IMG/VR virus record: IMGVR_UViG_3300018059_000005
Coordinates: 1 to 44,399 of that record
Origin: a virus
Reading direction: 5' to 3' (one strand)
Length of the DNA: 44,399 bases
Below are positions 26,438-34,588 of this stretch, in pieces. The translations under genes and the position numbers were made by a program. Position 1 is the first letter of the stretch. Every line of letters begins with the position of its first letter. The notes beneath the pieces were generated by a model. The model saw nothing but the letters and a program-made list of their open reading frames with translations. It was not told where the DNA came from and did no database searches.

Positions 26438-26760
26438 TCCACATTTCCTCCATACTGCTTTCTTGTCACAGAATCCACAATTTCATTATGATGATGTTTT
26501 GGGTGTTCTGGAGCAATGGATTCAAGAACACAATATACTGCTACATTGATTAAATTCTCCTGATTTCCGGTCCTTTTATAAGCTTTGAGTTCTTTTTGAA
26601 GACGAGATAAATAGAGCTGTTTTCCATGAGGGCCAGCATATCTTAAAAATCCAATAAAGAATCTATTAACCATTTTCTGTAAGAATTTCTGAAGAAATGT
26701 TGTTCCTTCTGGTTTTATTTTAGAACTTACAAAGAGTTCCAAATTACTTTCCTTTTTCAA
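26434..26760 (-). CDS. Hypothetical helical protein with TTG start
   Basis: A 108-residue helical protein. There is no ATG before codon 30, and a GGTGG site precedes the TTG at 26760, so I accept TTG. The C-terminal half, ENLINVAVYCVLESIAPEHP followed by HHHNEIVD, resembles a short helical pattern seen in phage proteins of unknown role. A PKHHHNE histidine cluster could bind metal. It starts inside the 29-residue membrane gene (17-base overlap). Confidence 0.68.
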   Translation of the reverse strand: MKKESNLELFVSSKIKPEGTTFLQKFLQKMVNRFFIGFLRYAGPHGKQLYLSRLQKELKAYKRTGNQENLINVAVYCVLESIAPEHPKHHHNEIVDSVTRKQYGGNVE

Positions 26761-26833
26761 ATTTAAACCACCAAAGAATTATCACAAGACTTAGAAGAAT
26801 AATGGTTATGTTTTCTAGAAGATCAAATTTCAT
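26744..26833 (-). CDS. 29-residue single-pass membrane microprotein
   Basis: A very short reading frame with a 17-residue apolar helix (ITIILLSLVIILWWF) between an acidic N-terminus and a lysine-rich tail, the layout of a small inner-membrane protein. It overlaps the next gene by 17 bases. The ribosome binding site is weak, so support comes from the hydrophobic pattern and from three similar microproteins in the same operon. Confidence 0.5.
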   Translation of the reverse strand: MKFDLLENITIILLSLVIILWWFKFEKGK

Positions 26834-26850
26834 TTCTGTGTCTCAAGACA

Positions 26851-27057
26851 TTAGTTTCTCAGTTTCGCAATAACAATATAACAATGACCAAATTTGAATT
26901 CAATTCGAGAATGGTCACAATTAGTAGTTTCAAGATAAACTCTTGCATCTTGAACTGCTCGTTCGAGAGATGTCTCCGGCCGAATCTCAAGTTTAAGAGT
27001 TTTTCCAGTAGAGACATAAAAAGACTTAGAAAGAACTTCATTCATGTTAAGTGGCAT
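26851..27057 (-). CDS. Hypothetical early protein
   Basis: A 68-residue alpha/beta protein (KTLKLEIRPETSLERAVQDA, EFKFGHCYIVIAKLRN). Its ATG lies inside the end of the upstream gene (11-base overlap). No family is recognised. Confidence 0.72.
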   Translation of the reverse strand: MPLNMNEVLSKSFYVSTGKTLKLEIRPETSLERAVQDARVYLETTNCDHSRIEFKFGHCYIVIAKLRN

Positions 27058-27265
27058 TTGGAATCTCCCTCATGAACTCAAAAGCTTCAGCAAGTTTTTC
27101 AGCTTGTTCAGGAGTTTTTGTAAAAATAGTTAGATCAAAACTTGAATATCTAACTTCAACCCAATTAATAAATCTTCTATCAGGGGTATCGACATTTAAT
27201 TGAATATTAGTTGATTGAATATTAGTTGATTTAATTTTATCAGCAAGATGAATATTGATGTCCAT
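27047..27265 (-). CDS. Hypothetical early protein
   Basis: A 72-residue protein from the ATG at 27265, which follows a GGAG sequence 12 bases upstream; the more distal ATG at 27298 lacks a site but is possible (83 residues). A 15-base perfect tandem duplication at 27201-27230 gives the residue repeat STNIQSTNIQ. A beta-strand/helix C-terminus follows (FDLTIFTKTPEQAEKLAEAF). No family is recognised. Confidence 0.65.
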   Translation of the reverse strand: MDINIHLADKIKSTNIQSTNIQLNVDTPDRRFINWVEVRYSSFDLTIFTKTPEQAEKLAEAFEFMREIPNAT

Positions 27266-27366
27266 TTGATTTTCTTTCTCCGATTCATGATTTAACATTG
27301 CGGAACAGAATCGGTAACAATCCAGGCCGTTTTATAAGTTATCGCCCGTGAAACTCTCCCTAAGTA

Positions 27367-27792
27367 TTAAAAGGGAACTACATCATCCGGTGCAAAACAA
27401 TTGGCCTTCTTTAGGATTCGACCTTCATAAGGTTCATCCTTAATTTCACACCAAATTTTGGTGCCTGCCATCTTTTCGTACTCTACTTCTTTGCCAATGA
27501 GTTCATCAGCAGTACATTTAAGAAGAGCGATTGTTAAACCGACCAATGTATTGGCGGCTTCTGTAACACCTGAAGAAAGTGCATTTCCATAAACTACAAC
27601 AGCAAATGCACGTCCCTTATTTTCTTCAGTATTACCAGGACCAGCAATACACTCAAATGCAAAAACGTAATCCAAAACTCCAGGACTACCTTTATGTGGT
27701 TTCTTTTTGAACTCCTTAAATTCAAGAAAAGTCCATCCCGCAGACATTTGCTTTGTCGCGGAAATAATTTCAGCAGTGAATAGAATTGGCAT
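27367..27792 (-). CDS. Putative single-stranded DNA-binding protein
   Basis: A 141-residue beta-rich protein (FTAEIISATKQMSAGWTFLE, VLDYVFAFECIAGPGN) ending in FAPDDVVPF. An acidic tail closing in P-F is the hallmark protein-interaction tip of bacterial and phage SSBs. It lies just downstream of the Sak4-like recombinase gene, a usual partner. The core is not a recognisable OB-fold signature, so SSB-like is an inference from the tip, size and context. Its ribosome binding site is weak, and a 68-base gap without genes follows it downstream. Confidence 0.68.
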   Translation of the reverse strand: MPILFTAEIISATKQMSAGWTFLEFKEFKKKPHKGSPGVLDYVFAFECIAGPGNTEENKGRAFAVVVYGNALSSGVTEAANTLVGLTIALLKCTADELIGKEVEYEKMAGTKIWCEIKDEPYEGRILKKANCFAPDDVVPF

Positions 27793-27801
27793 GTCGTTTG
27801 T

Positions 27802-27969
27802 TTAATAAAAAACTTTTTCTTCAGTAATTAAACTGAATGAAAAAATTACTTCTCCTGTTTCTTTATCCACAATATCAGTTTGGGGTTCATCTTCATTGGT
27901 ACTGATTTGAATGGAATATTTTTTGCAAAGTTCTACAAGATCTTTTTTAATTTCGTTATGATCTGCCAT
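27802..27969 (-). CDS. Small acidic hypothetical protein
   Basis: A 55-residue reading frame: helical basic start (NEIKKDLVELCKKYSI), then acidic strands (TDIVDKETGEVIFSFSLITE). Its ATG overlaps the preceding TGA by one base (TGATG), a typical coupled junction in this operon. No family is recognised. The gap it fills would otherwise be empty. Confidence 0.7.
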   Translation of the reverse strand: MADHNEIKKDLVELCKKYSIQISTNEDEPQTDIVDKETGEVIFSFSLITEEKVFY

Positions 27970-28211
27970 CAAAGATCCGATTGTTTTCTAACTGGCCATA
28001 ATTTAGCCAGTTCTCTGTGTGCAATAACTGTTTGCACGAATTTATGATCATGACCTGATGCTTCGGCCATTGCTGCATAAACCGTAAGCATAGGAATAAA
28101 AAGAGAATCCTGTGCTCGTAGAAGAAAAACAGGTTCATCCTTAGGAATTCCCTTTCCTTTTTCTACGAATGGATCTTGAATACGATTGTAGTCTTTTCGT
28201 GCATGAATCAC
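27969..28211 (-). CDS. Hypothetical early protein
   Basis: An 80-residue protein with GTG start overlapping the recombinase stop (GTGA). Central hydrophobic helix LFIPMLTVYAAMAEASG and a histidine/lysine-rich C-terminal helix. Such a gene between a Sak4-like ATPase and an SSB-like protein may be part of the recombination module. No family is recognised. Confidence 0.72.
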   Translation of the reverse strand: MIHARKDYNRIQDPFVEKGKGIPKDEPVFLLRAQDSLFIPMLTVYAAMAEASGHDHKFVQTVIAHRELAKLWPVRKQSDL

Positions 28212-29071
28212 TTCTTTACCTCAACTTTCTTCTCAACTTTCTTTTCATTCAGCTTCGAAATCAGAAATTCATAGAAATTTTTTCCAGTGATTTCGAACTT
28301 TCCAGGAGGTAATCCAAGGGCCGATTTTGCAAAACCACCTGTGAATTCAGCAAAGTGTTTTGGACCCTGTGATACAATTGGATTTTCCTCTTTGTAAAAA
28401 CGGTAAACTTCATCAAAGTAACCAGGAATTTCTTCTGCAAGATTTTGACTTGCTCCCGCCAATCTTTCCCCAATTACTTCGGAAGGTGCATAATCACTTG
28501 ATCCTTGTTTTTTCCCCCAGAGATTAGTTACCCAAGCTGAGAAAATGACATTGATTCCTACTTCGGCCAATGGCATTACCCATTCAAACATCAAGATTCT
28601 AAATGCGGTGGATACATAATTATAATCATCTGGATGAAGGAATTTGACTTTACCACGAACTTTTCCTTCAAATTTTCCTTCCTGTCCACGTAATCTTAGG
28701 GAATCCCGAGCTAACATAGCGGCCAGAGAACCAACAGAATTAACAAAAATACTTTTGTATTTGCATTTTCTCTGTTGTGCGTCTATGAGAATTATTGATC
28801 CCTTATTATCAATTGCTTCAAATCCATCTTTGGGATTATAAAAGTCAAAATCAACTTTGGAGATACGTTCCTTTCCCAACCAAGCCAAAGAACTAAGCCC
28901 TCCCCTTATACGATTGTCAATATCAAATGTATAACTTGGTCCTGGAAAACTCCATTGAGCACAATCTTTACCAGAACCTGAACGACCAACAAAGAGAGCA
29001 ACAAAACCTTTATCTAACTTAGGTTTTAGTTCTTCTCCATCAATTGTGAATAAATCAAGAGCATTAGCCAC
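28208..29071 (-). CDS. Sak4-like RecA-fold ATPase (recombination)
   Basis: A 287-residue P-loop protein. Walker A is FVGRSGSGKDCAQW (K35), with Asp at the usual Thr/Ser position. A conserved YTFDIDNRIRGGLSSL strand follows, as in Sak4/AAA_24-type phage recombinases. The expected Walker B Asp is Asn in KSIFVNSVGSLAAM, so catalysis may be altered. A C-terminal lysine-rich tail (KKVEKKVEVKK) ends it. Likely role: single-strand annealing or strand invasion during replication. It starts with GTG after GAGGAAATAC and overlaps the small membrane gene upstream by eight bases. Confidence 0.82.
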   Translation of the reverse strand: MANALDLFTIDGEELKPKLDKGFVALFVGRSGSGKDCAQWSFPGPSYTFDIDNRIRGGLSSLAWLGKERISKVDFDFYNPKDGFEAIDNKGSIILIDAQQRKCKYKSIFVNSVGSLAAMLARDSLRLRGQEGKFEGKVRGKVKFLHPDDYNYVSTAFRILMFEWVMPLAEVGINVIFSAWVTNLWGKKQGSSDYAPSEVIGERLAGASQNLAEEIPGYFDEVYRFYKEENPIVSQGPKHFAEFTGGFAKSALGLPPGKFEITGKNFYEFLISKLNEKKVEKKVEVKK

Positions 29072-29216
29072 GTATTTCCTCTTCTATTCTTACCAATTCA
29101 CTAGTAATGTTATCTCTTAAAATTTCTAATTTATTGTAACTAGAATTTATTCCCATTTCTTTTTCGAGAATAAATAAAAGTGTCCTTAGAATTAAAAAAC
29201 TGATCCAAAGTGTCAT
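29064..29216 (-). CDS. 50-residue protein with N-terminal membrane helix
   Basis: A reading frame in the gap between the zinc-ribbon gene and the recombinase. ATG overlaps the previous TGA (CAATGA) and has a GGAGG site eight bases upstream. Residues 3-17 (LWISFLILRTLLFIL) are apolar, and the rest is a charged helix (LEILRDNITSELVRIEEEI). It may be a peripheral or single-pass membrane protein. No family is recognised. Confidence 0.65.
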   Translation of the reverse strand: MTLWISFLILRTLLFILEKEMGINSSYNKLEILRDNITSELVRIEEEIRG

Positions 29217-29740
29217 TGTTTTCCCTCCATCAGTTTCTCTAATTTCTTTTGTAATCTCCGAGTTAATTCGGCTTCCTGTTCTTGAGTCATTCCCCTTGCA
29301 GGATCTGCTAAAATAATGTCGATTGATGGAATTTGATCAATGGGTTCAATGGCTATTCCTGGTTCCTGAAATGAATCTTTAATTTCATCAGTTGGGGGAA
29401 GGACCAATTCCATTTGTTTCTGTTTTGATTCTAATTCATTTACATGCATAACTAATTTGAGAAATTCATCCTTTTTTCCTTCTTCTTCTAATCGTGTCAA
29501 GAGGAAAATTTCATCTTGTGATAATGGCCGTTTAGTACATTTATGACATTGAAGTTCAGTTTGATTCTTTTGATATTGTAGAACGATGTACTTTTCGAAA
29601 CATTTCGTACAAATTGCATATCGTCCAATTATGTATTGCCAAGGTCGCATGACAAAACAAGTAGGAGACGTACAACAAACGAAAATTTTCTTGGTGGAGA
29701 CTCCGAATTTTCTCCATCCGTGAAGGTGGACAGTGATCAT
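29213..29740 (-). CDS. Zinc-ribbon protein with acidic C-terminus
   Basis: A 175-residue protein. The N-terminal ~75 residues hold cysteine pairs (FVCCTSPTCF, ICTKCFEKYI and CHKCTKRPL), suggesting two zinc sites. The remainder is a helical/acidic tail (LTRRLQKKLEKLMEGKQ at the end) with a PRGMTQEQEAEL helix. It could be a DNA- or RNA-polymerase-binding adaptor. No family is recognised. A single base separates it from the upstream gene. Confidence 0.72.
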   Translation of the reverse strand: MITVHLHGWRKFGVSTKKIFVCCTSPTCFVMRPWQYIIGRYAICTKCFEKYIVLQYQKNQTELQCHKCTKRPLSQDEIFLLTRLEEEGKKDEFLKLVMHVNELESKQKQMELVLPPTDEIKDSFQEPGIAIEPIDQIPSIDIILADPARGMTQEQEAELTRRLQKKLEKLMEGKQ

Positions 29741-29741
29741 C

Positions 29742-29951
29742 CTAAAGTCCTCTTGCTTCTAATGCTGCTTGAGTCAGGAGAGCACGTATTGTTTTTATAT
29801 GTTTTTTTAATCTAATATCAGTATATTGTTCATTAAAATTATCACATGCTTCTCTCATACATCCAATAGTTGCTTCCATTGAATCTATTGACAATCTTTC
29901 TTCAATTAATTTTACGAAATTCTCTTTTACTAAGATTTCTGGATTTGTCAC
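29742..29951 (-). CDS. Hypothetical helical protein
   Basis: A 69-residue all-helical protein with GTG start overlapping the previous stop (GTGA) and an AAAGGA site. Sequence such as LVKENFVKLIEERLSIDSME suggests a helical hairpin. No family is recognised. Confidence 0.7.
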   Translation of the reverse strand: MTNPEILVKENFVKLIEERLSIDSMEATIGCMREACDNFNEQYTDIRLKKHIKTIRALLTQAALEARGL

Positions 29952-30304
29952 GATGTTGGTCCTTTCAAGAAATTAGCAAATTCATTTGCCATTGATGCAA
30001 AGTCAGCAGTCTTAGGTGATGAAACTGCTTTCTTTTTTGCAGGAGTTGAGGATTTGGCCATTTTCACATCAGCAGATTCATCCCGCTTATGGCCAATTCT
30101 TACATGGGATTGACGAAGTTCTTCCCTAATGAGATTATAAAATGTTTCAACAATAATTGCTTTTTTAGCCCATTCTGCAAGTGAATCATCCGGCTTGAAG
30201 AAACCAATAAACATAGTTTTGGCTTCGACAATTGCAGTGAGTCTAGTTTCGATGGAAGTTGATTTTATTCTTCCAATTACTTCGTTAGCTTGTGGTTCTT
30301 CCAT
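29948..30304 (-). CDS. Hypothetical protein with basic linker
   Basis: A 118-residue protein: helical N-terminal domain (residues 5-70, with EWAKKAIIVETFYNLIREEL), then a lysine/serine-rich linker (AKSSTPAKKKAVSSPK) and a short helical tail (FASMANEFANFLKGP). The linker resembles nucleic-acid-binding tails. No family is recognised. Confidence 0.72.
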   Translation of the reverse strand: MEEPQANEVIGRIKSTSIETRLTAIVEAKTMFIGFFKPDDSLAEWAKKAIIVETFYNLIREELRQSHVRIGHKRDESADVKMAKSSTPAKKKAVSSPKTADFASMANEFANFLKGPTS

Positions 30305-30311
30305 GTGTGAA

Positions 30312-30398
30312 TTACCAAGAACAAAACAACAAAAATAAGAACCATAGAATTTTAAATGCTATATAGATTCCAATGAGTATTACTGCAAGTTCGAACAT
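30312..30398 (-). CDS. 28-residue membrane microprotein
   Basis: The product is almost entirely one membrane helix (LAVILIGIYIAFKILWFLFL). It has the best ribosome binding site of the small genes (AAAGGAG, five bases before ATG) and fills the gap between the nuclease and the following gene. It may act at the host membrane, for example as a replication-membrane anchor or superinfection-exclusion peptide; function is unknown. Confidence 0.65.
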   Translation of the reverse strand: MFELAVILIGIYIAFKILWFLFLLFCSW

Positions 30399-30408
30399 GG
30401 TTTCTCCT

Positions 30409-31221
30409 TTACCAACTCCTGTACTGTTTCAATTGTACAAACTTACTTTTAATAATCCAATCCTTTGCTACTTGGGAGGGTTGTTCACAAATTTCATGGT
30501 ATTCACAAATGCCAAACTTGGATTGGCAAGCTGAACGATTGCGAATGAAACTACGATTGCTGATTGATCTCTTAATTCGAAAGAACCATTCAATTGTGTC
30601 ATTTTTCCATTGGTCGATTTGGGAGGGGGTGAATTTGTGAACTGTTCGACGGAACCAATCATCCTTTGTGAATTTGATATAGTTGTAGATGAAATGATCT
30701 AATTCTAATCCCCAGCAATATCCAATGGCTTGATTATTGTGCTCATATATACTGTACTTCATAGATTGATGTTTATGGTCAATTCCAATTTTCTGATTTC
30801 TGCCTTTACAAATTAAATCTGGTCGTCCTTCATATACAAAGAGATTATTTTCATCCTCATATAATAGCTTACTAAATCCACGTTCTACTGCTAATATATC
30901 TTTCCAATCTTTGTCCTTGTATTCTTTATGATATGCCATCATCACAACTGCAAATTCTTTGGCTTCTTCAAATGAAAATTTGAGAAGTTTCTGTGCTAAA
31001 TTTACAGTCATGAAGGGATTGAGCGGAACAAGTATGTTCTTTCCTTTCATCTTGCGATAGTAGTAGTTTGCAAGCATTCGTGAAATAAGAGATCCCTTAA
31101 GTAATGCTTTTTTCTCTGCACTAGGACGAATTGATAAAAGGGCCTTAAATTTATACAGTTCTTCGCATTGTTGAAAATATGTGAGAGAATGGCTATTGAG
31201 GATAAGTGTAAATTTAGACAT
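30409..31221 (-). CDS. PD-(D/E)XK nuclease with four-cysteine (Cas4-like) signature
   Basis: A 270-residue RecB/Cas4-superfamily nuclease. Catalytic pattern: E113 (AVERGF), D135 (EGRPDLI), D148-x-K150 (GIDHKH), and Q164-x-x-x-Y (QAIGY). The N-terminal SHSLTYFQQCEELYKF places C19, and the C-terminus has CQSKFGICEYHEIC (C232, C239, C245). One N-terminal and three C-terminal cysteines is the 4Fe-4S arrangement of Cas4, AddB and Dna2 nucleases. No CRISPR array or cas gene is present. It probably trims DNA ends for recombination or replication. I use the ATG at 31221 (GGAAAG site), not the TTG just upstream. Confidence 0.88.
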   Translation of the reverse strand: MSKFTLILNSHSLTYFQQCEELYKFKALLSIRPSAEKKALLKGSLISRMLANYYYRKMKGKNILVPLNPFMTVNLAQKLLKFSFEEAKEFAVVMMAYHKEYKDKDWKDILAVERGFSKLLYEDENNLFVYEGRPDLICKGRNQKIGIDHKHQSMKYSIYEHNNQAIGYCWGLELDHFIYNYIKFTKDDWFRRTVHKFTPSQIDQWKNDTIEWFFRIKRSISNRSFIRNRSACQSKFGICEYHEICEQPSQVAKDWIIKSKFVQLKQYRSW

Positions 31222-31405
31222 CAATTTCTTTCCAATCTAATATAGATTCATAAATTCTTACATTTCTGAAAATATTTGGCTGTGCTCTCAATAATTTTAC
31301 ATGATCCATTAACAATTCACTCAATACAGTATATCTATCCACAACCATATTCCAATTTCCCATAGAATCTCTTGATTGATATACTACTTTCCACATTTTA
31401 TCCAT
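31214..31405 (-). CDS. Hypothetical early protein
   Basis: A 63-residue protein from the ATG at 31405, with an AAGGA site six bases upstream; a longer in-frame start would run into the previous gene by about 100 bases. Sequence WKVVYQSRDSMGNWNMVVDR suggests a small alpha/beta fold; RNIFRNVR-type basic residues are near the end. No family is recognised. Confidence 0.7.
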   Translation of the reverse strand: MDKMWKVVYQSRDSMGNWNMVVDRYTVLSELLMDHVKLLRAQPNIFRNVRIYESILDWKEIDV

Positions 31406-31688
31406 TGGATTCCTTATTGAATTCCTTATTCCATTCTTCAAGTTCCATGATTTGCTTAAATTTGAGATATTGTTGATAGAAAATAACTCCATGAACAAAT
31501 TCTAATACTATTGGTTTACCTGTTTCAGCACAAGATTCTGAAAATTTACATAGTTCATTAATGAATTCAGGATCTTCAACTTCGTTCATTAATAAACGTA
31601 AGAGTTCTGCTGGATTTCCAAAAGCTGTATTTTCACACTTGCAGAACAGACTTAGAGTTTCGTTAAAAGCTTTTTCTGGAGTAGTCAT
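31398..31688 (-). CDS. Hypothetical helical protein with Cys residues
   Basis: A 96-residue helical, acidic protein (LSLFCKCENTAFGNPAELLR) with cysteines at CKCE and later CKFSESCAE. No family is recognised. It overlaps the DUF2786 gene by four bases. Confidence 0.7.
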   Translation of the reverse strand: MTTPEKAFNETLSLFCKCENTAFGNPAELLRLLMNEVEDPEFINELCKFSESCAETGKPIVLEFVHGVIFYQQYLKFKQIMELEEWNKEFNKESNG

Positions 31689-32350
31689 TTTAGTAATTTT
31701 CCTTGATTTCCAGATTGAATTCCTGATACTAAATTTATGTTTTGACCAGATTCTTGACCGGCCAATGTTCCAGAATGGGAAGAGGTCCCTGATTGAGAAT
31801 CAAATGATCCTTCTGAATTTGTCTGTGCTTTTGCATGAACTGGATCATAAATTACTAATCCATTAGATTGATTTATATTTTCTCTGAATCTATTGTTTAA
31901 AGTAGTTGAGAATGCCGACCAAAATGTTTCATCAAATGAGATTGTTCGGTGAATTCGATATCCATTTTGATAATCTATTTTGGCTTGATTTAAAATGGAA
32001 TCCAGCCCATATTTGAGTACTTCAATGTTAGTTTTAAATCCATAAATTACTGGCTTGGTTCCACAAACTAAAATGTGACAACCAAACATGGGAGCCAATG
32101 CTGAAGTAATCCACGGAAGAGCTTTTTGAAGTCCACGTGAAGGATTGAATGGAGGATTATAAAGCTCAGTCATTACAATTTGAGGGCCGAAATTTGCATT
32201 CTGGTAGAGTTTATGTTCCTGAATGCAGTAATCGGCTATTAATTGTTGAGCTTTATTCATTGCAGATTTGGCTTCTGCTTCATTAGGACTGGATGCAAGG
32301 GCTAAAAGTTTCTTGATTTTGTCGATGATCTTATCTTCATTTTGCAACAT
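31685..32350 (-). CDS. DUF2786 domain protein
   Basis: A 221-residue protein. The N-terminal IIDKIKKLLALASSPNEAEA continuing AMNKAQQLIADYCI is the characteristic helical hairpin of DUF2786. A central domain follows (ITSALAPMFGCHILVCGTKP), then a serine/glycine/glutamine-rich low-complexity tail from ~165. DUF2786 proteins are common in phage early operons; the function is not established. It overlaps the next upstream gene by 14 bases. Confidence 0.85.
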   Translation of the reverse strand: MLQNEDKIIDKIKKLLALASSPNEAEAKSAMNKAQQLIADYCIQEHKLYQNANFGPQIVMTELYNPPFNPSRGLQKALPWITSALAPMFGCHILVCGTKPVIYGFKTNIEVLKYGLDSILNQAKIDYQNGYRIHRTISFDETFWSAFSTTLNNRFRENINQSNGLVIYDPVHAKAQTNSEGSFDSQSGTSSHSGTLAGQESGQNINLVSGIQSGNQGKLLK

Positions 32351-32510
32351 AAATGTATTCCTGATTCATTTGTAATGTTGTGGATTGCATAATGATTTTG
32401 AGTTCAAGTAATTCACTTAGGGAAGTATTTGTTTCTTGATCCCATTTAGCAGGAGAATGCACAAATCGACCCTTTTCTACTATTTCATTGATAATTTCAT
32501 TCGTTGTCAT
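32337..32510 (-). CDS. Small helical hypothetical protein
   Basis: A 57-residue reading frame filling the gap between two genes, overlapping each by 14 bases, with an AGGAG site seven bases upstream of ATG. Sequence TNEIINEIVEKGRFVHSPAK followed by a long helix (LSELLELKIIMQSTTLQM). No family is recognised, but junctions and site support it. Confidence 0.72.
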   Translation of the reverse strand: MTTNEIINEIVEKGRFVHSPAKWDQETNTSLSELLELKIIMQSTTLQMNQEYIYVAK

Positions 32511-32697
32511 TGATAATCTCCTGTGATTGTTCTTTCATCTTGTCATACTTTGTTTTCATCAACTGAATGATTTTCTTAACTTTGGAAAGGACCAAAGTTT
32601 CGTCTGCATTCAGTGTTTCCACTTCATTCATTACAGTTTCAATGATTTTGTAATCATCATACTGCAATTTTACGTATGTTTCCGTGTTGATGGACAT
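32497..32697 (-). CDS. Small coiled-coil-like protein
   Basis: A 66-residue acidic/helical protein (YDDYKIIETVMNEVETLNAD, then LSKVKKIIQLMKTKYDKMKE). It starts three bases after the helicase stop. No family is recognised. Confidence 0.72.
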   Translation of the reverse strand: MSINTETYVKLQYDDYKIIETVMNEVETLNADETLVLSKVKKIIQLMKTKYDKMKEQSQEIINDNE

Positions 32698-32700
32698 TAT

Positions 32701-34407
32701 TTATGCTCCCACGTATTGCATTCTTTTCATGACTACTTTTTTTGCCAAATCAAGAATGAAATCCTCTTCCGGAAGATCCTCAATGTCTGGATCAGCCGAA
32801 TCCACAATCAGGCCTTTTAAATGTACAAGCTCATCAAAATACTCGTCAAATGAGTCACGAGCCATTAAATAGTCAATGTTAACTGTATCTTCTTCACCAA
32901 ATTTTTCGATGATTCTTCCAAACTTGTCAGTTTTAATTCTGTGGAATCTTTGTTCAAACTGATCCTCACGTGCTTTATTCCACTGTCTTTCAAGAATGAT
33001 AGCATTCTTACAAAATTGTAAATTTCTACCCTGTCCAGCTGAAATGATAGATGCGATGAGGAGTCTTGATCCATTTCTAAATTTTCGTTCGATTTCATCT
33101 TTTATCTCCGGTCTTTCATCCGACATTGAAAGTGGATTCCAATGTGCTAGTAATTTGCATAACCATTCACGAACACTGACATGATGAACTCCAACACAGA
33201 GTTTTTCATCAGGTGCAGTATTTAACATAAATTCATGAATCAATTCCGCTGCATTGAGAGTTTTCATCATTCCTGTGCAGCGACGTAATTGAGACATGAA
33301 TCCAATAATACATCCGGTCGTTGGATGAGCTGAGGTTATTTCTCTCTCAAGTTCATCAAGAATCTTGTTATATTCTGCAATAAACTGTTTGTTTGATTCC
33401 CATTCTGATGGATGAAACCATTGTCGATGTTGCTGAAGTTTGGGAAGAGGAATCTTAACCTCATCCTTTGTCATTCGCAAAACATATTTATCAATGCGTT
33501 GAAAGAATTTATCTCTCCACCACGGTGAAATTGTGAGAGCTTTACCTTTTGAATTTTTCAAACACATATTCTCAATTACGTGAGGGCCAGAAAAATACTG
33601 TGGATCAAGCACATTGAGAGTTGTATAAAATTCTCTAACGTGATTGACAATTGGAGTTCCTGAGAGGAAAATTACTGATCCCCTTCCATTTCCATTCTCC
33701 CGTCCTTTTCGATCCATAATGCGAACTAACTCTTGGAGATTTGCAGTTCTTGAAGATGTTTCACTTTTGTACATGTGAGATTCATCTACAATCATGGAGC
33801 GATAATTGAATGTGGAAACCTGTTTAATGAAAGCAGGTTCTCCAATTCTGGTCCATGGAACAATGATGACTTTAGAAATCGGGGAGAGTTTCTGTTTGGA
33901 ATTTTGGTATATCTGAGGCATCATTTCAAATACGTCAAATGATTGACCAAATTCTAAACCGAACCATCGAAGGCATTCCTCTTGCCATCTATAAATATCT
34001 CCTGGTTGAATTACAATGAGACATGGAAGCATTTTATCCGCATTTTCTCGAAGTACAGAATTTGCAATGATTGTTTTACCTAGTCCCATTTCATGAGCAA
34101 GAAGTACTCTAAAGCCAGAATGTTCTGTGAACTCGACTGATCTTTTTTGAAAGGTGAGTAATCTATCCCAGAGAATATTTCGTTCTGATCGAGATTTCCA
34201 TACTTCTTTTTTGATTTCTCTTGAATGTCCGCACTTGAATATCTGATAGAGATATCCTGTTTCTTCTCCATCATCGAGGAGTTCACATTCTTGGACGATT
34301 TGTAATTCTTTGCCACAAACTTCTCCTCCACAAACTTGATCTCCTGTTTCATTCAAGGAAAGTTTGTATCTGAGTTCAGGACAATATTCAAGTATTCGTC
34401 GAAGCAT
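32701..34407 (-). CDS. SNF2-type superfamily 2 helicase/ATPase
   Basis: A 568-residue SF2 ATPase. Motif I HEMGLGKT (105-112), motif Ia-like LIVIQPGDIYRWQEE, motif II MIVDESHMYK (DESH, 208-211), motif III IFLSGTP (246-252), motif V IASIISAGQGRNLQ and motif VI QRFHRI (486-491) are all present, so it should be catalytically active. DESH and the GxGxxLQ-Q-R-HRI endings are SNF2-like. An N-terminal Cys cluster (VCGGEVCGKELQ) may bind zinc. It probably remodels or unwinds DNA in replication or recombination. No nuclease domain is fused. Confidence 0.93.
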   Translation of the reverse strand: MLRRILEYCPELRYKLSLNETGDQVCGGEVCGKELQIVQECELLDDGEETGYLYQIFKCGHSREIKKEVWKSRSERNILWDRLLTFQKRSVEFTEHSGFRVLLAHEMGLGKTIIANSVLRENADKMLPCLIVIQPGDIYRWQEECLRWFGLEFGQSFDVFEMMPQIYQNSKQKLSPISKVIIVPWTRIGEPAFIKQVSTFNYRSMIVDESHMYKSETSSRTANLQELVRIMDRKGRENGNGRGSVIFLSGTPIVNHVREFYTTLNVLDPQYFSGPHVIENMCLKNSKGKALTISPWWRDKFFQRIDKYVLRMTKDEVKIPLPKLQQHRQWFHPSEWESNKQFIAEYNKILDELEREITSAHPTTGCIIGFMSQLRRCTGMMKTLNAAELIHEFMLNTAPDEKLCVGVHHVSVREWLCKLLAHWNPLSMSDERPEIKDEIERKFRNGSRLLIASIISAGQGRNLQFCKNAIILERQWNKAREDQFEQRFHRIKTDKFGRIIEKFGEEDTVNIDYLMARDSFDEYFDELVHLKGLIVDSADPDIEDLPEEDFILDLAKKVVMKRMQYVGA

Positions 34408-34588
34408 CGTTGATTTTTTCTCTCCTCATGAAATCTGGGAGTTCACATTCTGTACAAGTGAGAAGATGATAATATAATTCTGTTGGTATCATTTCCCCTT
34501 CCCTCTTATATTTCAATACATCCGGATAACCAAAATCTTTTTCTAAATTGAAACTAATTCGTTTTGCAACTAAACATTTATTCAACAT
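34388..34588 (-). CDS. Hypothetical small protein upstream of the helicase
   Basis: A 66-residue protein ending in a LLTCTECELPDFMRREKIND stretch with a C-x-x-C that could bind metal. It overlaps the helicase start by 20 bases and the preceding gene by 11, so it is translated in a coupled chain. No family is recognised. Confidence 0.7.
   Translation of the reverse strand: MLNKCLVAKRISFNLEKDFGYPDVLKYKREGEMIPTELYYHLLTCTECELPDFMRREKINDASTNT

Noticed and set aside
27299-27366. Internal early promoter in the 68-base gap
   Set aside because: A TATAAA sequence exists on the minus strand but no -35 at an acceptable distance.
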